Below are positions 56,266-64,000 of a DNA stretch of 64,000 nucleotides, one piece after another. Source of the stretch: Corynebacterium freneyi (GTDB taxonomy: Bacteria; Actinomycetota; Actinomycetes; Mycobacteriales; Mycobacteriaceae); NCBI RefSeq assembly GCF_030408835.1, contig NZ_CP047357.1:1426001-1490000 (forward strand), given 5' to 3'. The position numbers and the translations under genes are program-made. Numbering within the stretch: position 1 is the first letter of the stretch; each line of letters starts with the position of its first letter. The notes under the pieces are model-generated. The model saw nothing but the letters and a program-made list of their open reading frames with translations, ran no database searches and was not told where the DNA came from.

Positions 56266-57497
56266 TGGGCAAGCACCACAAAGACGACATGCTCCATGCG
56301 GAGAACATCGAGAAAGGCAGCCACGTGAGCAACGCCCCCGCGGACAAGAACACCCCCGCGGTCCTGGTCCTCGCCGACGGCAAGGTCTTCCGCGGCCGAG
56401 GCTTCGGCGCCACCGGAACGACCCTCGGCGAGGCGGTCTTCACCACCGCCATGACCGGCTACCAGGAAACCCTGACCGACCCGTCGTACCACCGGCAGAT
56501 CATCGTCGCCACGCCGCCGCAGAGCGGCAACACCGGCTGGAACGACGAGGACTCCGAGTCCCGCGACGGCCGCATCTGGGCCGCAGGCTACGTCATCCGC
56601 GACCTGTCCCGCGCGCCGTCGAACTGGCGCACCAAGCGGACGCTGGTCGACGAAATGGTCGCGCAGGGCCTCATCGGCATCCGCCAGATCGACACCCGCG
56701 CCCTCGTGCGCCACATCCGCGACCACGGCTCCATCGCAGCGGGCATCTTCTCCGGCGACGACGCCGCCAAGCCCGTCGACGAACTCGTCGAGATCGTCCG
56801 CGCGCAGCCGTCGATGGCCGGCGCGAACCTGTCCGAAGAGGTCACGGCGGGGGAGACCTACGTCATCGAACCCGAGGGCGAGCCGACGGCGACCGTCGTG
56901 GCCTACGACCTCGGCATCAAGGCCAACACCCCGCGGGAGCTGGCCAAGCGCGGCGCCAAGGTCGTCGTCGTGCCGGCGAACACCCCGTACCCGCAGATCA
57001 AGAAGGACCACGACCCGGACGGCGTGTTCATCTCCAACGGCCCAGGCGACCCGGCCACCGCCGACGCGATGGTCCAGGTGGCCAAGAACGCCCTGGACGA
57101 CGGCATGCCGCTGTTCGGCATCTGCTTCGGCAACCAGATCCTCGGCCGCGCCCTGGGCCTGAACACCTACAAGATGCGCTTCGGCCACCGCGGCATCAAC
57201 GTGCCGGTCAAGGACCACGTCACCGGCACCATCTACATCACCGCCCAGAACCACGGCTTCGCCCTCGAGGGCACCGCGGGCGAGAGCTTCGACACCCCGT
57301 GGGGCCCGGCCCGCGTCACCCACACCTGCCTCAACGACGACACCGTCGAGGGCGTCGCGCTCGAGTCGGGCATGGCCTTCTCCGTGCAGTACCACCCGGA
57401 GTCGGCGGCCGGCCCGCATGACGCCCACAACCTCTTCGACGACTTCATGGCGCTGATGGACCGCGCCGGCTCGAACAACCAGGAAGGCCAGAACTAG
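56265..57497 (+). CDS. carA: Carbamoyl-phosphate synthase small chain
   Basis: A glutamine amidotransferase of about 410 residues feeding ammonia to CarB. The N-terminal domain (LADGKVFRGRGFGATG, TAMTGYQETLTDPSY) is followed by the class I site: Cys in FGICFGNQILGRALG and the His/Glu pair in FSVQYHPESAAGP. The ATG overlapping the pyrC stop adds 20 His/Lys-rich residues. A GTG at 56325 with AAAGG upstream gives the more usual N-terminus and may be the true start. Confidence 0.95.
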   Translation: MGKHHKDDMLHAENIEKGSHVSNAPADKNTPAVLVLADGKVFRGRGFGATGTTLGEAVFTTAMTGYQETLTDPSYHRQIIVATPPQSGNTGWNDEDSESRDGRIWAAGYVIRDLSRAPSNWRTKRTLVDEMVAQGLIGIRQIDTRALVRHIRDHGSIAAGIFSGDDAAKPVDELVEIVRAQPSMAGANLSEEVTAGETYVIEPEGEPTATVVAYDLGIKANTPRELAKRGAKVVVVPANTPYPQIKKDHDPDGVFISNGPGDPATADAMVQVAKNALDDGMPLFGICFGNQILGRALGLNTYKMRFGHRGINVPVKDHVTGTIYITAQNHGFALEGTAGESFDTPWGPARVTHTCLNDDTVEGVALESGMAFSVQYHPESAAGPHDAHNLFDDFMALMDRAGSNNQEGQN

Positions 57498-57500
57498 AAC

Positions 57501-60842
<3,342 letters not shown>

Positions 60843-60849
60843 GTGCGCG

Positions 60850-61731
60850 GTGCCGGATAACGCCACCTCCGCTTCTTCGGCCGACGCCGGGCGCGCGAGC
60901 TTCGGTTCGCGTCTCGTCGCCGCGACAAAGCAGCGTGGACGCCTGTGCGCGGGCATCGACCCGCACCCGTCGCTGCTGCGCGACTGGGGGTTGACGGTCG
61001 ACGCCGCGGGCGTGGAGACCTTCACCCGCATCTGCGTCGAAGCCTTCGCGGGCACGGTCGCGCTGGTCAAGCCGCAGGTCGCCTTCTACGAGGCGTACGG
61101 ATCGAAGGGTTTCGCGATCCTCGAGCGGGCGCTGGCGGACTTGGCCGACGGCGGCGCCCTGACGCTGGCCGACGCCAAACGCGGCGACATCGGATCGACC
61201 ATGGCGGCCTACGCCGACGCATGGCTTTCCGACGGTTCCCCCTTGGCCGTCGACGCGGTGACGGTGTCGCCGTACCTGGGCTTCGGTTCCCTCGAACCGG
61301 CGCTGTCGCTGGCGGAGGACACCGGCCGCGGGGTGTTCGTGCTGGCGGCGACCTCCAATCCGGAGGGCCGGTCGGTGCAGGACGCGGTGATCGACCGTGA
61401 CGGCGCGTCCGTGGCGTTGTCGCAGGACATCGTCGATCGCGCGGCCGGGCGCAACGCGCCGCACATCTCGGCGGGCGACGAGTGCGGCCCCGTCGGCGTC
61501 GTCGTCGGCGCCACCCTCGACCGTGCGCCGCGCCTCGACGAGTTGAACGGCCCCATCCTCATGCCGGGCGTCGGCGCCCAGGGCGCGGGCCCGGAGGACG
61601 TGGACAGGCTCGCCGGCGATTGCGCCCGGTTGGCGCTGCCGAACATCTCGCGGGGCATCCTGCGCCACGGGCCGAACCCCGAGGCGCTCGCACGCGCCGT
61701 CGCCGACGCGGCGGGGGAGTACCCCGCATAG
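60850..61731 (+). CDS. pyrF: Orotidine 5'-phosphate decarboxylase (type 2)
   Basis: A 293-residue decarboxylase of the PyrF type 2 subfamily common in actinobacteria. [16 protein letters not shown] opens the barrel, and the catalytic Lys/Asp set is in [34 protein letters not shown] is the phosphate-binding end. The GTG is 7 nt after carB. It ends the operon. Confidence 0.95.
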   Translation: MPDNATSASSADAGRASFGSRLVAATKQRGRLCAGIDPHPSLLRDWGLTVDAAGVETFTRICVEAFAGTVALVKPQVAFYEAYGSKGFAILERALADLADGGALTLADAKRGDIGSTMAAYADAWLSDGSPLAVDAVTVSPYLGFGSLEPALSLAEDTGRGVFVLAATSNPEGRSVQDAVIDRDGASVALSQDIVDRAAGRNAPHISAGDECGPVGVVVGATLDRAPRLDELNGPILMPGVGAQGAGPEDVDRLAGDCARLALPNISRGILRHGPNPEALARAVADAAGEYPA

Positions 61732-61757
61732 CGCAGACGCCTCGACCCGTACGCCGC

Positions 61758-61818
61758 GAACCGCCGTTCCAGCCCAGCCACCAGCCGTTAGACGGAGGTT
61801 GAGCCGGGACGGCGGTTC
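61758..61818 (+). terminator. Long-range inverted repeat after pyrF
   Basis: GAACCGCCGT (61758-61767) and ACGGCGGTTC (61809-61818) are perfect complements 41 nt apart, extendable to 12 of 13 pairs. It could end the pyr operon or act on the promoter whose -35 region it overlaps. No T-run is present. Confidence 0.35.
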
Positions 61819-61845
61819 TTGCGCTGCGGCAACCGGTGCTATGAT
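61816..61845 (+). promoter_or_regulatory. Possible distal promoter in the pyrF-mihF gap
   Basis: TTCTTG (61816-61821) and TATGAT (61840-61845) are 18 nt apart. Transcription from here would give mihF a leader of about 235 nt. The leader shows no riboswitch class I recognise. Confidence 0.4.
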
Positions 61846-61993
61846 TGCCGGAGTTGATCGGCCATCGCGCCGGTCGGCGGCCCACACGGCCGCGGAGGTT
61901 CCTCACCGGAGATTCCGCAGGTCGTCGCAAAGCAGCCGCCGGTCGCACGAAGGGCCGCGTGATGTCTCCCACCCGGACGACACGCGCGGCACA

Positions 61994-62028
61994 TTGACAC
62001 GAATTCGTGTTGGTGAGGTACGGTCACC
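61994..62028 (+). promoter_or_regulatory. mihF promoter with palindromic operator
   Basis: A perfect -35 TTGACA (61994-61999) is followed by TACGGT (62019-62024) as -10. The 14-bp perfect palindrome ACACGAATTCGTGT (61997-62010) overlaps the -35 box. A second, shorter inverted repeat GGTGA...TCACC (62012-62028) covers the -10 box. Both look like regulator sites. Confidence 0.6.
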
Positions 62029-62085
62029 TCCGGTCCAAATGACCGGACCATTCCGAAACGTCTAATTTTTTTAACGGAGGAACCC

Positions 62086-62409
62086 GTGGCCCTTCCGCAG
62101 TTGACCCCCGAGCAGCGTGCAGCCGCCCTCGAGAAGGCCGCCCAGGCCCGCAAGGTCCGCGCCGAGCTGAAGGACAAGCTCAAGCGCGGTGCGACCGATC
62201 TGCCCGAGGTCCTGAAGCTGGCCGACGAGGACGAGATCATCGGCAAGATGAAGGTCTCCGCTCTTCTCGAGGCTCTGCCGAAGGTCGGCAAGGTCAAGGC
62301 CCAGGAGATCATGACCGACCTGGAGATCGCCCAGACCCGCCGTCTGCGCGGCCTCGGCGACCGCCAGCGTCGCGCCCTGCTGGAGCGCTTCGGCTTCTCC
62401 GCCGAGTAA
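62086..62409 (+). CDS. mihF: Integration host factor, actinobacterial type
   Basis: A 107-residue nucleoid-associated DNA-binding protein. The N-terminal helix [23 protein letters not shown] and the helix-two-turn-helix [19 protein letters not shown] are characteristic. The family is essential in mycobacteria and aids integrase-mediated recombination and nucleoid structure. The start is GTG with an excellent GGAGG. gmk begins 5 nt after the stop. Confidence 0.96.
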   Translation: MALPQLTPEQRAAALEKAAQARKVRAELKDKLKRGATDLPEVLKLADEDEIIGKMKVSALLEALPKVGKVKAQEIMTDLEIAQTRRLRGLGDRQRRALLERFGFSAE

Positions 62410-62414
62410 TCGCC

Positions 62415-62984
62415 ATGTCCGGGGACTCCGCTTCTCGCCTCGTGGTTCTTTCCGGACCCGCCGGCGTGGGCAAGTCGACCGTCGTCGACCGGCTCCGCGC
62501 CGAGGTCCCGGACCTCTACTTCAGCGTTTCCATGACCACGCGGGCCCCGCGCCCGGGCGAGGTCGACGGCCGGGACTACTTCTTCGTCGACCGCGAGGAA
62601 TTCGACCGGCGCATCGGGGCCGGCGAGATGCTGGAATGGGCCGACATCCATGGCGGCCTGCAGCGTTCGGGAACCCCCCGACGCCCCGTGGAGGAGGCAC
62701 TCGCCGCCGGCCGTCCGGTGCTCGTCGAGGTCGACCTCGCCGGAGCCCGGTCGATCCGGCAGTCCTCTCCGGACGCGCACCTGCTTTTCCTCGCCCCTCC
62801 CAGCTGGGAGGTTCTCGTGGAGCGGCTCACCGGCCGCGGCACGGAATCCGAGGAGCACATCAAGCGCAGGCTGGAAACGGCGCGCACCGAGATGGACGCG
62901 ATGGGCGAGTTCGACCAGAGGGTCGTCAACGAGGACGTCGACCGGGCGGTCGCTGAAATCAGCGCGGCACTGCTCGGGAAATGA
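62415..62984 (+). CDS. gmk: Guanylate kinase
   Basis: A 189-residue P-loop kinase phosphorylating GMP. Walker A is [10 protein letters not shown], and the GMP-binding residues sit in [33 protein letters not shown] is the Walker B region, and the lid has [13 protein letters not shown]. It is transcribed with mihF and followed by an intrinsic terminator. Confidence 0.96.
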   Translation: MSGDSASRLVVLSGPAGVGKSTVVDRLRAEVPDLYFSVSMTTRAPRPGEVDGRDYFFVDREEFDRRIGAGEMLEWADIHGGLQRSGTPRRPVEEALAAGRPVLVEVDLAGARSIRQSSPDAHLLFLAPPSWEVLVERLTGRGTESEEHIKRRLETARTEMDAMGEFDQRVVNEDVDRAVAEISAALLGK

Positions 62985-62988
62985 CCCG

Positions 62989-63040
62989 CCGGCGGTCGGA
63001 GCCGGAATGGTTCGCCATTCCGACGCCGCCGCCGGTTTTT
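62989..63040 (+). terminator. Intrinsic terminator after gmk
   Basis: A long hairpin with outer stem CCGGCGG/CCGCCGG and inner stem CGGAATGG/CCATTCCG around a TTCG loop, followed by five T. It is the clearest rho-independent terminator in the window. Confidence 0.8.
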
Positions 63041-63138
63041 CACACGCCGGGGAACCGTCGCCGGGACCCGGCTCGCATGCCTTCGCCGCATGCGGTTCAC
63101 ATACAGGCTTTCACTACCAGGACAGGGAGATCGTCACA

Positions 63139-63420
63139 GTGACCCAGGACAGCACCGCCGCCCCCGAAGCCGTCTTCGACCCGCCGGTCGGCATCACCAA
63201 CCCGCCGATCGACGAGCTGCTCAAGACCGCCTCGTCGAAGTACGCGCTGGCGATCTTCGCGGCCAAGCGCGCCCGGCAGATCAACGACTACTACCAGCAG
63301 ATCGACGAGGGCATGCTCGAGTACGTCGGCCCGCTGGTGACCCCGGGCGTGGCCGAGAAGCCGCTGTCCATCGCGCTGCGCGAGATCAACGCCGGCCTGC
63401 TCGAGCACACCGAGGGCTAG
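63139..63420 (+). CDS. rpoZ: RNA polymerase omega subunit
   Basis: A 93-residue subunit that aids polymerase assembly. The conserved core [20 protein letters not shown], then [12 protein letters not shown], is clear, and [10 protein letters not shown] closes the protein. The GTG start follows a GGGAG site. A terminator lies between gmk and rpoZ, so rpoZ needs its own promoter (none could be fixed confidently in the 98 nt left) or readthrough. Confidence 0.95.
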   Translation: MTQDSTAAPEAVFDPPVGITNPPIDELLKTASSKYALAIFAAKRARQINDYYQQIDEGMLEYVGPLVTPGVAEKPLSIALREINAGLLEHTEG

Positions 63421-63432
63421 GCGGGCTGGGAC

Positions 63433-64000
63433 ATGGCGGGTGATGGTCGGCTCAACGTCGTCGTCGGGGTGTCCGGGGGGATCGCCGCCTACAAGGCGTG
63501 CCACCTCGTGCGGGCCTTCACCGAACGCGGGCATTCCGTTCGCGTGGTGCCCACGCCTTCGGCCCTCAACTTCGTCGGCGCCGCCACCTTCGAGGCGCTG
63601 TCGGGCAACCCGGTGTCGACCCAGGTGTTCGACGCCGTCGACGAGGTCCGCCACGTGCGCGTCGGCCAGGAGGCCGATCTCGTCGTCGTGGCTCCGGCCA
63701 CCGCCGACCTGATGTCGCGGGCGGCCCACGGCCGCGCCGACGACCTGCTCACCGCGACGTTGCTGGTGGCCACGTGCCCGGTCGTCTACGCGCCGGCCAT
63801 GCACACCGAGATGTGGAACCATCCCGCCACCCGCGACAACGTCGCCACCCTGCGCCGCCACGGCGCCATCGTCCTCGATCCCGCGCACGGCCGGCTCACC
63901 GGCGTCGACACGGGCCCGGGGCGTCTGCCGGAGCCGGAGCAGATCGCCAAGTTCGCGCTGCTGGCCGTGGAGGAGCCCGCGGCGTTCACCCGCGATCTCG
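63433..64000 (+). CDS. coaBC: Bifunctional phosphopantothenoylcysteine decarboxylase/synthase (partial)
   Basis: The first 189 codons of CoaBC, cut by the window end. The N-terminal flavoprotein (CoaC) domain is visible: VVVGVSGGIAAYKACHLVRAF, then the active-site His in DEVRHVRVG, VVAPATADLMSRAAHGRADDL and the substrate-recognition region PAMHTEMWNHPAT. It catalyses two steps of coenzyme A synthesis. The gmk-rpoZ-coaBC order is conserved. Confidence 0.93.
   Translation, partial: MAGDGRLNVVVGVSGGIAAYKACHLVRAFTERGHSVRVVPTPSALNFVGAATFEALSGNPVSTQVFDAVDEVRHVRVGQEADLVVVAPATADLMSRAAHGRADDLLTATLLVATCPVVYAPAMHTEMWNHPATRDNVATLRRHGAIVLDPAHGRLTGVDTGPGRLPEPEQIAKFALLAVEEPAAFTRDL

Noticed and set aside
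61799..62065. An 88-codon plus-strand frame in the pyrF-mihF gap
   Set aside because: It runs through two promoter candidates and an inverted repeat, begins at a weak start and shows no family resemblance, so the gap is treated as regulatory.

Overview
The window is a high-GC actinobacterial chromosome segment. Gene content and order point to Mycobacteriales, most likely a high-GC Corynebacterium. The supporting evidence is the phosphatidylinositol mannoside genes pgsA-patA-pimA, the actinobacterial integration host factor mihF, the CE1758/CE1759-type oxidoreductase pair (families named from C. efficiens), and an HNH/DUF222 protein. The species cannot be fixed from sequence reading alone. Almost everything is chromosomal housekeeping DNA. 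I see no rRNA, tRNA, CRISPR array, intact insertion sequence or prophage.

Layout. 1-4.1 kb: the tail of a His-rich protein, a Tat-exported Dyp peroxidase, thrS and a HIT protein. 4.1-12.9 kb: PIM synthesis (pgsA, patA, pimA, a small membrane protein), then pdxS, a large SGNH acyltransferase, tesB, pdxT and yebC. 12.9-14.3 kb, minus strand: an aminoglycoside-phosphotransferase-fold kinase and a DUF3817 membrane protein. 14.5-20.4 kb: ruvC-ruvA-ruvB, then yajC-secD-secF. 20.5-26.6 kb: apt-rel, a membrane-anchored cyclophilin (minus), a metallo-beta-lactamase-fold hydrolase and hisS. 26.6-35.5 kb is the only accessory-looking part. It holds sdaA with a small membrane protein, a decayed VOC-family gene, an N-terminally truncated FMN reductase next to its LLM partner, an HNH/DUF222 protein with tandem repeats at its end, a CBS protein with a HEPN-like segment, a DUF4112 protein and a zinc metallopeptidase. 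35.6-43.5 kb: aspS, a kinase-fold protein, rarA, alaS and yqgF. 43.5-51.9 kb: mltG, the shikimate cluster aroE-(A24 peptidase)-aroC-aroK-aroB-aroQ, pepQ, efp and nusB. 51.9-53.2 kb: ppk2 and a small membrane protein in an AT-richer patch. 53.3-61.7 kb: the pyrimidine operon pyrR-pyrB-pyrC-carA-carB-pyrF, preceded by an RNA element resembling a PyrR-binding loop that would occlude the pyrR ribosome-binding site. 62-64 kb: mihF, gmk, rpoZ and the start of coaBC.

Genes within clusters mostly overlap by 1-17 nt (ATGA/GTGA junctions), which suggests translational coupling. About ten genes show a TANNNT-like -10 box 6-8 nt upstream of the start codon, the pattern expected of leaderless transcripts.

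The most unusual signal is an 11-mer, CGTCGTCAAGC. It occurs 12 times on either strand, and once as an inverted pair that forms the outer arms of a terminator hairpin. Several coding copies are spelled with otherwise uncommon codons (TCA Ser, CTT Leu). It behaves like a dispersed signal such as an uptake-like or chromosome-organisation motif. No whole-genome count was possible here.
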